Part shown: positions 1 through 11,283 of the stretch, piece after piece | Layout: every line of letters starts with the position of its first letter | Numbering within the stretch: position 1 is the first letter of the stretch | Assembly: GCA_963575645.1 (NCBI GenBank) | Contig: OY754468.1 | Span: forward strand, 48,123,665 to 48,187,664 | Source of the DNA: Xanthostigma xanthostigma | Lineage: Eukaryota; Arthropoda; Insecta; Raphidioptera; Raphidiidae | Direction: 5' to 3' | DNA: 64,000 bases | Translations under genes and position numbers: made by a program | The notes under the pieces: model-generated | Database searches by the model: none | Told to the model about the DNA's origin: nothing | The model's input: only the letters and a program-made list of their open reading frames with translations

Positions 1-1301
1 GCTATGCCTGGTGTATAGTAAACCTTCCGTTTCTTCAAAGGCATCATTTTCTGCTAATTTGTTTGCTCTACTCTGCGAGAGTATAAGGGTAACGTGATAA
101 CAATTGAGGTAAGAGTCTTACCGTAAGACCGTTGCTGCTCTCGACTATATGCTGTAGCTTTGTAAATATTTAATATTTCGGTCTAAAATTTTTACAGTAT
201 TTTCTCAATATATTACACTTACTAAAAATGTAAAAAAAATAAATTCGTTTTTTCAAAACCCGAACACCAGACTACGTCCTTAAAGCAATAAAAAGATGTG
301 ATCTTTCAAAAAAATAACTTATTGTACTACTGACTTACTGTCTAACTCATAAAACGTCTAGGATATTTCCCGTTAACTTAGAATGTTGAAACTTGAGACA
401 CAAGTAAGGAAAAAAATCAGGTATTATTAATTTCTAACTTTATGTGGAATTATATTAAGCGACAAACTTAATTTATATTGTTTTTGACCTCAAAAAATTA
501 ATAGGCATGGTGACAGATTTTGAAATCCAGTTCTACAATGTAGGGTACACGTCTACTATTTCTGAAAAAAACATTTATTCAGCAATAAATTAAATTTTAA
601 CGCAAATTATTGCATTTTTTTCTTTCTATTTTGAAATAATCGCGAAAACGCTTGTGACGTCACGCCTTAGTGACAGCTGACATTAGATGTTGTATTTATA
701 GGTGTAGGGCTTTCTTAGAAAGGTATGTACATTTACTTAATGATATGATTTATATATTAAGTGTTTTCTTAAAAGTAGGTACTTAATAGTAAAAATAGTA
801 CGGTTTTCTTTAGTTGCAAGTTAACTAACCTCAAAAATAACCTATGATACAAGTGTTATAAAGTATCACAAAAAAACGAATAAACAACAAATCAACTAAT
901 TAAATGATGTAGAAGTGAATGATCGCAACAAATATGTAAGCGACACTGATTATTTTACTTCAAGTGTTTATCTTCTCTTTGATTTAAAAAGGCGTGACGT
1001 CATTCGGTGTTTTGTCAACATGGCCGATTGCAGTATTTTATTTTATTAAAAATCTTATTAATCTCAATGTTTATATTAACACTGCGTCATTTTTTAGAAT
1101 CCTTTCAACATATATTTTTTTCTAAAACAATTTGTCATCATGCCTATTGTGAAATTGTTTTAAAATAACGGAGTCCTTACGGCGCGAGGTCTATTCACAA
1201 ATGTCCGTCTTTTTTAGTATCGTTAATGCTTAAACATAGAAATCCTGCAGTCTTGATTACTTTGAGTACCCATAATAATTTTAAAATATTTGATTCGGCA
1301 G
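1..1301. other. Intron or upstream flank of the receptor kinase gene
   Basis: AT-rich DNA with no long open frame. It ends in a splice acceptor (TTCGGCAG) just before the kinase exon, so at least its right part is an intron. I looked for the preceding kinase exon with the HRDLAARN and DFG motifs and did not find it. Two inverted copies of GGCGTGACGTCA (about 653-664 and 990-1001) bound a segment of about 350 bp, which may be an old inverted-repeat element. Confidence 0.6.
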
Positions 1302-1847
1302 ATCGGTGGTTCCCGGCTGTTACCGGTCCGATGGATGTCTCCCGAAAGCGTAATGTACGGAAGATTTACACTCGAATCGGACGTCTGGTCGTACGGCGTC
1401 GTTCTGTGGGAGATATTCTCTTACGGCAAGCAGCCGTACTACGGCCACAACAACGAAGAAGTACTCAAACTGATTCTCCAAGGAATCATGCTCATTCCGC
1501 CCGATGATTGCCCCGGAGAGATATGCGATTTGATGCGCTGTTGTTGGAAAACGGAACCGCGTGATCGAATCCGGTTTTCAGAGATCCACAAGCGACTCGA
1601 GAAGATGGTCGATTGTTGCGACGACGACGACAAACTTACTTCCGTTGATTGTTGCGACGACGGAACCATGGCGTCAAATAATTCCAGCGGTGCGTTCGAC
1701 GATAGTGGAGGATGCTCAACGACGGTTGTTCAGCTACCGAGACCGCCGCCTGTAGCTCAATTTAATATCGATCTTCTTGATCCGGATGGCTATTTGATGC
1801 CGCGACAATTAACTCCGTGTGAATACATACAAACTCTACCGGACTGA
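1302..1847 (+). CDS. Receptor tyrosine kinase, Trk/MuSK/Ror group, last exon
   Basis: The exon begins after an AG acceptor and encodes 181 residues to a TGA. It carries the C-terminal lobe of a protein tyrosine kinase. The activation-segment end reads LLPVRWMSPES, where SPE replaces the usual APE/PPE. Subdomain IX reads ESDVWSYGVVLWEIFSYG, followed by QPYYG. The conserved Arg of subdomain XI lies in EPRDRIRF, and the lobe ends in FSEIHKRLE. LPVRWM and WEIFSYGxQPYYG are typical of Trk, MuSK and Ror receptors. An acidic and serine-rich tail of about 80 residues follows and ends with two candidate phosphotyrosine sites, GYLMP and EYIQTLPD. The ATP-binding lobe, catalytic loop, membrane segment and ectodomain lie upstream of the window. 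The family is secure, but the exact orthologue (Trk-like, Nrk or Ror) cannot be decided from this exon. Confidence 0.88.
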   Translation: MGGSRLLPVRWMSPESVMYGRFTLESDVWSYGVVLWEIFSYGKQPYYGHNNEEVLKLILQGIMLIPPDDCPGEICDLMRCCWKTEPRDRIRFSEIHKRLEKMVDCCDDDDKLTSVDCCDDGTMASNNSSGAFDDSGGCSTTVVQLPRPPPVAQFNIDLLDPDGYLMPRQLTPCEYIQTLPD

Positions 1848-2488
1848 CAGTCTTTTGTTAGGTCTATCTGTCCGACCCTAAGGCCTAACAAGGCAGTGCA
1901 ATTGTAACTTTTTAATAACAGATGTCGTTAGCTGTTTCATTATTTCATAAGAATGTGATTGTGCCAAATTTAACCAATCAATATTTGACAGTAAACGATA
2001 TACAGATGTATTGTGCTGAAATTGTGTTCAAGCATATTAAATGAATATACACCATCCCACCGTACTGGAAAGTTTGCAAAGTTTCAAGAAGTTTTCAAAT
2101 CTTAATTAATTGATTCACTGAACGGTGTTTATGCTAGATTATTTGATTTGAAGTGATAGGAATTGATCTTGTATAAATATGATTGAATTTCTCGCGTCAT
2201 AGACTCTAATTTGTATTAAGTAGGGCTACGTGACTTCTTGAAAAATTGAGCACTACAAACATTCTCGAAAAACTTTGAGTAGTCACAGCTTAATCAGAAA
2301 TGTAGTCACGTGTTGCGCAAGCGGACGCCATATTCTTAGGAGGTACAACTGCCAATTCTGACCCAGTGTCGTCACAGTCTTTTAGTGAAATTAATAAAGG
2401 CGTGCTTAACATAGCTGTGTTCAAGAACTTCGTTGACGGGCGCCGACAGTGGACAGTGGAAAACGTTTTTGTTGTTTGCTTGACGGAA
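1848..2488. other. 3' flank of the receptor kinase gene
   Basis: No coding signal. The 3' UTR of the kinase gene should lie at the left. AT-rich tracts such as ATTAAATGAATATA (about 2037) could supply a weak poly(A) signal, but no AATAAA stands out close to the stop. Confidence 0.4.
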
Positions 2489-2490
2489 TT

Positions 2491-2920
2491 AAGACCGCTG
2501 CACACGCGGCTAGAAACGCTGCTAGGAGTTCTGCTAGCCGGTAGGCTGGGTACGAAGCTGAAAATGACGTCACAGCGGGCTGTCCTAGATAGGTTTTAAA
2601 ATTAGAACATGGGGCTATTTTCCCTGCTAGATCTGCTGCGAGGTATGAGCAAGATCCAATCAGGAAGCAGTATCTTGTCACGCCCACAAACCAACATGGC
2701 GTCATTCTGCTCAGAGTCAGACAACAGACACTTTTGCTCTGTGTTTATATTTGAACTGTCACTGCGCGCGCACCAGATTTTAGCCTCAAATCATGCTTGA
2801 AAAATAGTCTTGTGTAAAGCGAGCACATAACAGCATTCAAGAAAACCAGCGCTAGAAAACTAGTTGGCAAATCTAGCAAGGAATCTAGCAGCGTTTCTAG
2901 CCTCGTGTGCAGCGCCCTTT
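2491..2920. mobile_element. Foldback MITE with AAGRSCGCTGCACACG ends
   Basis: The left end (AAGACCGCTGCACACGCGGC) and the right end are inverted copies of each other. Both continue with TAGAAACGCTGCTAG, giving arms of about 45 bp. A TTA on each side fits the 3-bp target duplication of the PIF/Harbinger group. There is no transposase frame inside; open frames here are short and unrelated to known proteins. Confidence 0.6.
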
Positions 2921-4125
2921 AGATCTGTAGATGGACAGAAATTACTCGAACTGTTTTATTGAAATTAATCCACTTTGGAAACTGTTTCAAAATGAAAGCG
3001 TTCTTTTTCAGGTCGAATATTAATACTTACCAGATTGTTATTTTAGAAACAAGTTACTTGAGAGACTGCAAAAAATTAACAACCTGCTTTAAATATGTAG
3101 TTTTCTCTCGCCGTTCGACTCTAAATTCGAGTAGTCACTCGAATTTAGAGTCGCATAGTATAATAATACTCGATTTTTCGGGTATTTATTAAATATTAAA
3201 CACTCGACTCGAAAATCAAGTTTTTCAAGAATCGACTCAAAACTGAAAATCCACTCCTAATAATAAATATGCATATGCAAAATATGCTTTGGTATAAACT
3301 GTATTGTAAGTAAAAAAATGTTTTTAACATGTTTTGTCAGGGGCCACGCCGACACTTGATGGCACCAGAGGCACGTGAGGGCTTCTGAAAAATAACCACG
3401 AAGATTGAATCCCAGTCTCTGAACTTATTTCGCTAACCAAACATTTTTTATACTAGTTTTTTCTTTAATGTAAACGATGTTTTTGTTTCTGTTAGCGGTC
3501 TCTTCAACTTTTACAATCTTTCGGAAAGTTATTATCTATTTTTTTTTGTTTTCTAAGAAAACATGTTGTTCCATAACGCGGCGCCTCTTGTACTCTGGCG
3601 TCTCAATTTTGAGTTGGTACGGCTCTGCATTTTGTGGTATTTTATCCTCATCAAAAATATCGCTGGGATAGTTCCCACTAGTCTTCCAAGTTATATTATG
3701 CAATCATTTTAATTTGAGGACAAAAACCAGAAACCCATTAATATACTTAAACAAACCCTAATTTAAATACTCAAACAAACTGTCTAATACTCAAATTTTT
3801 GTTAGTGAAAAATATATTGAATTTAAAAAGAAGATAAATACTTTGTATATTGAAAATTTTAAGACTGTTCCCTTGAGATCTTCTGTGCCATAATTGTATA
3901 AATTTAAACAATGTACTCTATGTAGTTTCATTGTTATAGAAATATTTGTTTATTGTTTTAATTCGCAAGGATGTACCAAAACACTCAATGAGTAAGGATT
4001 TGTCGTTAATAAATATTTGTGTTGTGTTGAATTTGAAAACAACTATGTGTGCCTCTTTTGTGATTAACACGTGCGTGATTTCATAACCTAATTCTGGTTC
4101 AAATATGTGCTGCGTTGCGTAACTA
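2921..4125. other. Intergenic stretch with a perfect 36-bp hairpin
   Basis: No gene. At 3117-3152 lies a perfect hairpin with 16-bp arms (GACTCTAAATTCGAGT) and a 4-base loop. Between about 2945 and 3240 the string CTCGA and its complement recur many times. This resembles the ACTCGAGTAC-rich interior of the hAT-type MITE at 33784, so a degraded relative is possible. Confidence 0.45.
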
Positions 4126-4780
4126 TTCGGAACCCAAAGGAATGGTGAGACCTCTGGTGAGAAATGCGCAGAACCGTCCTAAGGGGGGTTTTTGACAGGT
4201 ATACATTGATTTCGAAAAGCATGATAGAGGTTAGGTTAGTATTATGCTTTTCTAAATCAATGGGCGCGTTTGGCCGAAGTAAGTACTTACTAAATTTAGT
4301 AAGTCACTCACTATACTTAAAAATTTTCGGCCGGAACACAAAATAAGTGCTAACGCAGTAAGCATGGCTTAATATAAGACGCCATTTTGCTTATTGTTGA
4401 TGTAAACACTACAGACAGGAACAGACCTGTCATTTATCCATTTGCAACTATTTACACGAATTAAATTATATTAAATTTAGTACTGTCAATTATATTCATT
4501 CTATGAGGTTATGTACGGGATATATAACGTAAACCAGTGTTTTGAGTTATGTCAATCCAGTGTGTCTGTCCTGGCCGAAAAGCGCTATAGTCAGCTTGTA
4601 AGATTTTAATTTTTATATGCTAACTGGCTTACTAAGTTTAGTAAGTACTTACTTCGGCCAAACACGCCCAATATTTATCTTATAAAGGGTAGAGGTCCAT
4701 AGTTTACCTGTCAAAAACCCCCCTTAGGACAGTTCGGCGCATTTCTCACCAGAGGTCTCACCATTCCTTTAGGTTTCGAA
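4126..4780. mobile_element. Foldback element interrupted by a second MITE
   Basis: Arms of about 75-80 bp face each other at 4126-4210 and 4705-4780. Both contain AAAGGAATGGTGAGACCTC, and further in GGTTTTTGACAGGTA. The interior holds a second, unrelated inverted-repeat element (4262-4669), so this is a nest of two. No protein is encoded. Confidence 0.7.
4262..4669. mobile_element. MITE with GGGCGYGTTTGGCCGAAGTA ends, copy 1 (nested)
   Basis: Terminal inverted repeats of about 40 bp start GGGCGCGTTTGGCCGAAGTA and run into AGTACTTACTAAATTTAGTAAG. A second copy at 29755-30168 matches it over almost the whole length. It is non-coding and sits inside the foldback element at 4126-4780. Confidence 0.8.
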
Positions 4781-6788
4781 TGTTTTGGCGCAAATCTCTT
4801 AATGAAAAAAACTTAACAACGAAGGAATCATGTCAGTTGGATGCCACGAAAATATATTTTAGTATACAAATTTTGTTGACACCTTTAAAAATTATGTCAA
4901 AACAGAGCTCATAGGACACAAATATTTTATTGCGAGTACGACATTAGTAATTGTTGTCAAAAAATGTTTTGCGTGTACCCGACCTTAGTATTGTTATGTA
5001 CCAAGGAGGGATCTAAACGCTCACTGAAATGTGGCTTTAAGTAAATGTTTTGTTTAACATGCCTACTATAATTTAATGAAGATATTTAATATATTATACA
5101 AATGTTTGTCGTTTTATATATATGTAAATAGATATTAAAAAAATATTTTATAAAAACTAAGACTGTGAAACGATGGCTTTTATATTTAATGAATCGAAAC
5201 AAAATATTATTTTACGTTGATACCCAATCGAATCTCCTCATTTGCGATCTCTTTTGTTATTTGTGATATTTCTTCTTTGACAACATTTATTAACTGAAAG
5301 AACCCTTAATTAGTTATTGAAAAATGTGGTCAGACGTTGAATAAAATTGGACATTTAACAAGACGTGTGATACTGCAGAACGAAACGTGTTTGAAGTGAA
5401 ACTTCTATACATACGTGTAATCATGACAACGAAAAACAAAGCTCATCTCTTCTCTTCTTTATACAAAGTTTGTCTGTCTGTCCGGTTATACGCTAAGAAT
5501 CGTTGATTCGATTTACACGATTTGGAATAACCGTGTTTTGCCTCGAAGGTTAAAAATACAGGTTAATGATTAAACATTATAAACAAGAATTTAAAAAATT
5601 GACGAATTTGCAATCTTAAATTAATAATTATATTAATATTATTTTTTGTATATTAATATGTGGTAACAGTTGAACGATGGTAATAATAAAATATTTTACG
5701 ATTTTCTCTCATGTTTTTTTTATGATTTTTGCTATTTTTATAATGTGTATAAATATCGACAGTGGAATTTTTTCGAATAATGTTCATAAATTATTATTAA
5801 ACTCGCGGGTTGGAATGAATTCAGTATTTTAAAAAGCAATCGTCAAAAAAGTTTATGTTAATTAATTGTAAACAAGCTGTAAATGTTTTATATATCTAGA
5901 TATATTTTTTAAGAAGAAAAAAAAAATAAAGAAATTATTTTTGTATTATTTATGGTTTATAGGTACTACTGATATATTAATTTGTAAATGAATACGTAAT
6001 TAATCCGAATAATATATTTTTAATTTATTGGACCAATATTTTTTAAAGTTTTATAAAAATATTAATGTTAATTTTTGAATCTCATGAAATATCGAAATTT
6101 GACACTTTGATAGCTGACTTTTTTTAATGTCTCGCTGACAATAAGAAATTATTGATTTGTGGTCAAGTGCTGAGGGATATTTTTGGTAAAAATTTAATTT
6201 GTAATTTTCATATAGCGGTTGCCAGGGTCTAATTTATATCTTTGAATCACCACATTTCCGTCCTCATTGATTCTATTTTCAAGATATTTTTGTTGGTAGG
6301 TATTAATCGCAGTTTTAAATTATTAAAAAATACTGTATATTCTACAATTACAAGGGCGTGCCTTTTTGATAGTTTGTCGTTTACGTGAGTGCGTAGGTAA
6401 TTTTGTATATTAAAAAAGGTAGTAAAACAATTGAATATGCCTTTAAAGATATCTTTTTATTCGAATAATAGAAGATTTAAAATTTAGTGTCAACATTATT
6501 GGCGTAAACGACAAAAGTGCATTTTCGTAAATATATGTGAGAAATAAAAAAAAAAGATTTTTATTGGAGTCTTGATTAGCGTGCATTATTTGTTTAATTT
6601 TATTTCAATATAAAATAACACTATAATTAATAAATGTATCATTTTGGAATTAATGTGTTCAGTTTCACTAAAGTGTAAATGTGAAATAAATAAATAATAA
6701 ATAATGTCGCATTTAAAGAAGTGTATCCCTTCATTTTTTTTTATTTGTGATCTTACTAGAAGGTTTGGCGTAAAATAAATGATTTATA
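4781..6788. other. AT-rich intergenic DNA without a gene
   Basis: I see no exon-like segment with splice sites and no inverted-repeat element with clear ends. The piece near 5460-5530 (TTTGTCTGTCTGTCCG) looks like a degraded repeat fragment; a similar TCTGTCTG stretch occurs near 32980. Confidence 0.5.
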
Positions 6789-6796
6789 TTTAAGAC

Positions 6797-7326
6797 TAGT
6801 GATGTGCCGGATCGTTAAAAATGCATATCCGCGGATACGCAGCTGAATACGGATTTTTGGTTTCAAGATCCGCGGATACGGATACGGATCTTAACTTTAT
6901 TAGAGTAGGTACGCGGCGGTAAATATTGCACATCGACCTTTGGAAAGAGACTATTTGTTATGGGAAAAAGTTATTGACCTCTTTAAGAGTTAACTCTCAT
7001 AACAGATTGTCTCTTTCCAAAGATCGATATGCAATATCTCATTATAAAGATAGTTGATTTAGTACCTTTGAGTTATGCACTATTAGTATGGTACTCACTA
7101 CGATAAATGTTTGCAATATAAAGGTGCCAAATACGATATAAAAAAATAATCTGAATTGGAATTTAACAGGTTTACATTATTACCTAATCACCTATATATA
7201 TAAAATATCTATGAATTGAAAATTAATAAGGTAAAAGATTCGCCAAAAACTAACGGATATGGATACGGATCTTTCTTCTTCCTCGGATATCCGCGGATAC
7301 GGATACGGATATCCGGCACATCACTA
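6797..7326. mobile_element. hAT-type MITE, CCGGATCG family, copy a
   Basis: The ends are TAGTGATGTGCCGGAT and its complement. The flanks are TTTAAGAC on the left and TTTTAAGAC on the right, an 8-bp target duplication with one extra base. The interior has CGCGGATACGGATACGGAT repeats and no transposase. Related copies lie at 8824-9325 and 26895-27306. Confidence 0.8.
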
Positions 7327-7335
7327 TTTTAAGAC

Positions 7336-7694
7336 AGACAAGGTGTTCGTCCCATTATATCTATGGTTCGTCCTGAATTTGCAATCAGTAAAAATGTTTA
7401 GTGCCACTGGACCGCAATTTTTCATGGAGGGTAATTTTCTATGATGTTCTGAAGAATGCCTCATGTCTTCAACTAAAAGCCAATAGATGGCGGCAAATGT
7501 AAGGCAAAGAACAGATTAAGCTGTCAAATTATTTTAAAAGCTTTGCCTTTTTTTATTTTTTATTTATATTATAACAGATAATTAATCATTGCCAAATATT
7601 TAATACAAGATAAACATTGATTTGTGACTTTTTTTTAATAATAAAGTGAACTGTAGGTTATTTCAATTAAAAAATTAAAACTAGGTGCGTAATT
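7336..7694. promoter_or_regulatory. 5' flank of QTRT1
   Basis: AT-rich DNA between the hAT-type MITE and the QTRT1 start codon. The promoter and 5' UTR must lie here or within the MITE. I see no convincing TATA box, which is usual for a housekeeping gene. Confidence 0.35.
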
Positions 7695-7841
7695 ATGTCC
7701 ACATGTGAAAGTGATAATAAGCCGGACCCTTTGAAATTTACGATTCTGGCAGAATGCAGCACCTCAAAAGCGAGGACTGGTATTATGAGTTTACCTCATC
7801 AGGATGTAGATACTCCAGTTTTCATGTTTGTGGGGACTCAG
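7695..7841 (+). CDS. QTRT1: Queuine tRNA-ribosyltransferase catalytic subunit, exon 1
   Basis: This exon encodes residues 1-49 from an ATG and ends at CAG|GTAAAT in phase 0. QTRT1 exchanges guanine-34 for queuine in the anticodon of tRNA-Asp, -Asn, -His and -Tyr, working with QTRT2. The six exons (7695-7841, 7965-8054, 8135-8427, 8561-8722, 9621-9789, 9853-10197) join without a frame break into 401 residues; the human protein has about 403. This exon covers the N-terminal strand FTILAECSTSKARTGIMSLPH and the TPVFMFVGTQ segment that starts the TIM barrel. Confidence 0.95.
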
Positions 7842-7964
7842 GTAAATTATAAACGGATAACCTATAATACAATGCAATGTTATAGATTAGATTGTAATTA
7901 ATACAGACGCTCCACTTCTAAGGCTATCGGCGCTACAGTGTTATAAATGAAACTCCTTTCGTAG

Positions 7965-8054
7965 GGCACATTAAAGGGGCTATTACCTGAACAACTAGAG
8001 AAAATGGGATGCCAAATAATTCTTGGAAACACGTATCACCTTGGTACAAGACCG
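7965..8054 (+). CDS. QTRT1: QTRT1 exon 2
   Basis: Residues 50-79, phase 0 at both ends (TAG|GGC to CCG|GTAATA). It holds [11 protein letters not shown] and the family signature [12 protein letters not shown] near the substrate pocket. Introns on both sides are short (123 and 80 bp). Confidence 0.93.
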
Positions 8055-8134
8055 GTAATATTTTACAATATTCACTACATTAAAGTTGAATGATTTTTTT
8101 TTGAACTCTGTAATAAATACATCAATTTTTGAAG

Positions 8135-8427
8135 GGCCCAGACATAATAGAACAAGCTGGGGGGTTGCATAAGTTTATGAACTGGAATCGAGCCTTATTG
8201 ACAGATTCCGGTGGTTTCCAAATGGTTTCATTATTAAAACTGGCCGAAATCAACGAAGAGGGAGTCAAATTTCAATCACCATACAGCAATGGTAAAGAAT
8301 GCATGCTTACGCCCGAACATTCGATCGAGCTCCAGAATGTTATCGGAGCAGATATAATTATGCAACTGGACGATGTCGTTGAGACAATACATCCAGATAA
8401 AAAACGGGTCGAACTTGGAATGGAAAG
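8135..8427 (+). CDS. QTRT1: QTRT1 exon 3, with the DSGGFQM catalytic motif
   Basis: Residues 80-176 plus two bases, ending GAA AG|GTTCGT. It contains GGLHKFMNW and then [13 protein letters not shown]. Asp103 of DSGGFQ matches the general acid/base Asp102 of the bacterial enzyme. IMQLDDVV follows, as in other eukaryotic catalytic subunits. The donor GTTCGT is weak, but the join to exon 4 (AG|A, giving Arg-Ser-Gly-Arg-Trp) matches the family. Confidence 0.94.
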
Positions 8428-8560
8428 GTTCGTTTCTAATTGATTTGTAACTTTGGTATTGCGATGGCAAATATTGATTTGCTCTGAGAACAAAAAAAAT
8501 GTTATATTTTATTTTTATATTTGCACGTGGGATAGACTAGTTGAATTTTATTAATTACAG

Positions 8561-8722
8561 ATCAGGAAGATGGTTGAAAAGGTGTTTACAAGCGCACAAA
8601 AACCCGACTACACAAAACATTTTTCCAATATTACAAGGTAATTTGGATTTAGATTTGAGGAAAAGAAGTGCAGAGATTCTCAACAGCTGCAATGTTCGAG
8701 GCTATGCCATTGGTGGACTAAG
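8561..8722 (+). CDS. QTRT1: QTRT1 exon 4
   Basis: Residues 177-230 plus two bases. It encodes RWLKRCLQAHKNP, QNIFPILQGNLDLDLR and GYAIGGL. The last segment continues over the next splice into AIGGLSGGE, the substrate-binding loop. The exon ends CTA AG|GTAAGT. The 898-bp intron after it contains a hAT-type MITE. Confidence 0.94.
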
Positions 8723-8823
8723 GTAAGTTGTTTTGTTCACCAATAGCGTGAAAACAAGTATAATACGCGTCACGAATCTAAAAGGTTCGGAAGTTAGATG
8801 CGAATGCGGGCTTGCGTTTGTAC

Positions 8824-9325
8824 TAGCGATGTGCCGGATCGTTAAAAAAGTATATTCGCGGATATCGATCTGAATACGGATTTTTGGTTTCAAGATCCGC
8901 GGATACGGATCTTAACTTTCTTAGAGTAGGCGGCCGTAAATATTGCACATCCACCTTTAGAAAGAGACTATCTGTTATGGGAAAAAGTTATTGACCTCTT
9001 TAAGAGTTAACTCTCATAACAGATTGTGTCTTTCCAAAGATCGATGTGCATTATCTCATTATAAAGATAGTTGATTTAGTACCTTTGAGTTATGTACTAT
9101 TAGTATGGTACTCACTAAGATAAATGTTTGCAATATAAAGGTGCCAAATACGATTTTAAAAAATAAAAAATAATCTGAATGGAATTTAACAGGTTTTCAT
9201 TATTACCTAATCACCTATATATATAAAATTTCATACATGAATTGAAAATTAATAAGGTAAAAGATCCGCCTAAAAACTAACGGATACGGATCTTTCTTCT
9301 CCCTCGGATATCCGGAACATCACTA
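8824..9325. mobile_element. hAT-type MITE, CCGGATCG family, copy b, in QTRT1 intron 4
   Basis: The ends are TAGCGATGTGCCGGAT and TCCGGAACATCACTA. A perfect 8-bp duplication, GTTTGTAC, lies at 8816-8823 and 9326-9333. The interior matches copy a closely, including AAAGAGACTATCTGTTATGG. It lies wholly within the intron, between the exon 4 donor and the exon 5 acceptor. The perfect target duplication suggests a fairly recent insertion. Confidence 0.88.
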
Positions 9326-9620
9326 GTTTGTACAGTCTGTTGAAAAACTACGAACTCGCAACTCAACAAAACTGAAATAACAACTTGACAATAGCGTACT
9401 CGACTGTACTTTAAAGCAGGAAAGCGACAAGTGACAAAAGCAACGAGCAATCACAGCCAATCACCGACGAGCGCACGTTCCGTGCAGATAGCTGGGAGGT
9501 GGTGGGAGTCTCAACCGGTCTAAAATGTGCCTTTGCAACGCTGTTTGTGACTAACTTCCAAACCTTTTAGATCCGTGGCGCGTATTATATTAACTTAGTT
9601 TTTTTTTTATATATTTTTAG

Positions 9621-9789
9621 TGGAGGCGAAAGTAAAGATGATTTTTGGAGAGTAGTTCATTTCAGTACAAGCCAGTTACCTAAAAACAAACCACGCTATT
9701 TAATGGGAGTTGGATTTTCGGTGGATCTAGTCGTGTGTTCGGCGCTGGGAATTGATATGTTTGATTGTGTTTTTCCGACAAGAACTGCG
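9621..9789 (+). CDS. QTRT1: QTRT1 exon 5, with the nucleophile Asp279
   Basis: Residues 231-287, ending GCG|GTAAGT in phase 0. It encodes [28 protein letters not shown] and [14 protein letters not shown]. By count, the Asp of FDCV is residue 279, the covalent nucleophile position in this family. The acceptor follows a T-rich tract (ATATTTTTAG). Confidence 0.95.
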
Positions 9790-9852
9790 GTAAGTTATTT
9801 CTCGCGCCTACCGGGGAAGGGTTAAAATTTAACCGTACGTCGTTTGTTTCAG

Positions 9853-10197
9853 AGATTCGGTTGTGCTCTGACAATGACGGGGCAGTTGAACCTCAAGCAA
9901 AAGAAATACGAATCCGATTTCACTCCGATAGATAGGGACTGCGAATGTACCACTTGTCAACGTTATACTCGAGCATATTTACACGGAATCGTAACTGTAC
10001 AAACAGTTGCCTGTCATCTTTTGACAGTGCATAATATGGCGCATCATCTTCGACTCATGAAGAACATCCGCGAAAGTATAAAGCAAGACAAGTTTCCCGA
10101 TTTTGTTAGACAGTTCATGACAAACCGTTTCGCCGATAAGAAATATCCTAAATGGGTTGTTGAAGCATTAGATGCGGTGAACATTCAACTTAGTTGA
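9853..10197 (+). CDS. QTRT1: QTRT1 exon 6, zinc-binding C terminus
   Basis: Residues 288-401 and TGA. RFGCALTMTGQLNLK contacts the tRNA base in known structures of the family. The zinc site is complete: Cys317, Cys319 and Cys322 in DCECTTC, plus a His in LLTVHN about residue 347. YLHGIVTVQ and FPDFVRQFM follow as in orthologues. The stop lies 25 bp before a foldback MITE, so the mature 3' UTR probably runs into it. Confidence 0.95.
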   Translation, partial: RFGCALTMTGQLNLKQKKYESDFTPIDRDCECTTCQRYTRAYLHGIVTVQTVACHLLTVHNMAHHLRLMKNIRESIKQDKFPDFVRQFMTNRFADKKYPKWVVEALDAVNIQLS

Positions 10198-10222
10198 TCA
10201 ATGTCCAAGTCAGTAAGGGTAC

Positions 10223-10784
10223 CATAGATATATATATATATTAATAGATAGCGGATGCCTATCCTTGAGCATTGTACGGAATGGTTCCAATTAGAAGCCA
10301 TTTTGTACGTGGAAAACGCCGTAAAAAGCGCGCGGGATTCAAAAAGATTAAATATTCTATAATATGATGCTAATGGAAAAACAATAAAACTCGCAGTAAA
10401 CAGTGATATTTCGCTCCAAAACCTATTTTTATATTGAAACGTTTCATAAATTATAAAACTAAGAATAAATATAATATAAAAGCTTAAAACATTACATTGT
10501 CAACCTTGATGCCAAATTGACAATGTAAAATGTTCTAAGCTTTTACATTATATTTATGCTCAATTTTGTAATTTTTGAAACGTTTCAGTATAAAAATAGG
10601 TTTTGGAGCGAAATATCACTGTTTACTGTAAGTTTTGTCGTTTTTATCAATAAAATCATATTATAAAATAATTGATATTTTTGAATCTCGCGCGCTTTTT
10701 ACGGCGTTTTCCACGTACAAAATGGCTTCTAAAGTTACAGGAGGCGCTGGTGTATCCGCAATCTATTAAATATATATATCTATG
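10223..10784. mobile_element. Foldback MITE with CATAGATAT ends, copy a, in the QTRT1 3' flank
   Basis: A 562-bp element folds back on itself. Arms contain ATTTTGTACGTGGAAAACGC, the word GCGCGCGGGATTC, and CTCCAAAACC; the centre is near TGTCAACCTTGATGCC. Ends are CATAGATATATATATT and its complement. The flanks are a perfect 8-bp duplication, AAGGGTAC (10215-10222 and 10785-10792), which points to hAT-type integration. An AATAAA near 10383 and another at about 10831, past the element, could act as QTRT1 poly(A) signals. Confidence 0.9.
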
Positions 10785-10898
10785 AAGGGTACCGATTTTA
10801 TAAAAAAAAAACAATGCATTTGTACAGATAATAAACATTTCTTCACATTCAACATTTTTTGGAGAGTGACCAGTGAGACTTCTGATTTTACTTTTTTT

Positions 10899-11032
10899 GT
10901 GAATAGATATTTCATTGAATTTTGTGTTTTTATTTATAATTATTGTTTTGTATTTTTACAGGGTCTTTATCTGTTGAATAAAACATTAATTAAGAAAAAA
11001 TATTTTTTTATATTTTCAGCGTTATTACACGC
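10899..11032. repeat. Direct repeat, left copy
   Basis: About 134 bp from GTGAATAGATATTTCATTG to TTTCAGCGTTATT. It recurs at 11563-11697 with a few differences. Between the copies lie a tRNA-like SINE head and a foldback element. Confidence 0.75.
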
Positions 11033-11130
11033 TTTATATTCGTTTCACTTGTAAGTTTGTATGTATGTTTGTAAACTCGTTTGGACTACAGCAAGTGGTT
11101 TATATAGTGGTATAATATGCCAGCACTGTA

Positions 11131-11224
11131 AGTACAATGGGTAGCCGTGCGGTCTAAAGTATGGGTCTTCGCTGACGTCAACTCTCGGAATCACGGGTCG
11201 TGGGTTCTAATCCCGTCCACGCCG
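11131..11224 (+). mobile_element. tRNA-derived SINE head
   Basis: The stretch GTAGCCGTGCGGTCTAAAG resembles the A box region, and GGGTTCTAATCCCGTCC is a clear B box/T-arm. The spacing between them is long, as in class II tRNAs (Ser or Leu). The T-arm pairs well but the other arms do not, so I call a SINE head and not a working tRNA gene. It runs straight into an A-rich tract. Confidence 0.55.
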
Positions 11225-11283
11225 AAAAAAAAACAATTTTTTTTTCGGCAAATTGTTGACAATAAATCGAACTAAAAAGTGGA

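Noticed and set aside
653-1001. Pairs of TGACGTCA (CRE/ATF-like) sites here and at 48538/48610, 53362 and elsewhere
   Set aside because: The 8-mer occurs in several unrelated places, often as part of inverted repeats. No promoter context supports regulation.
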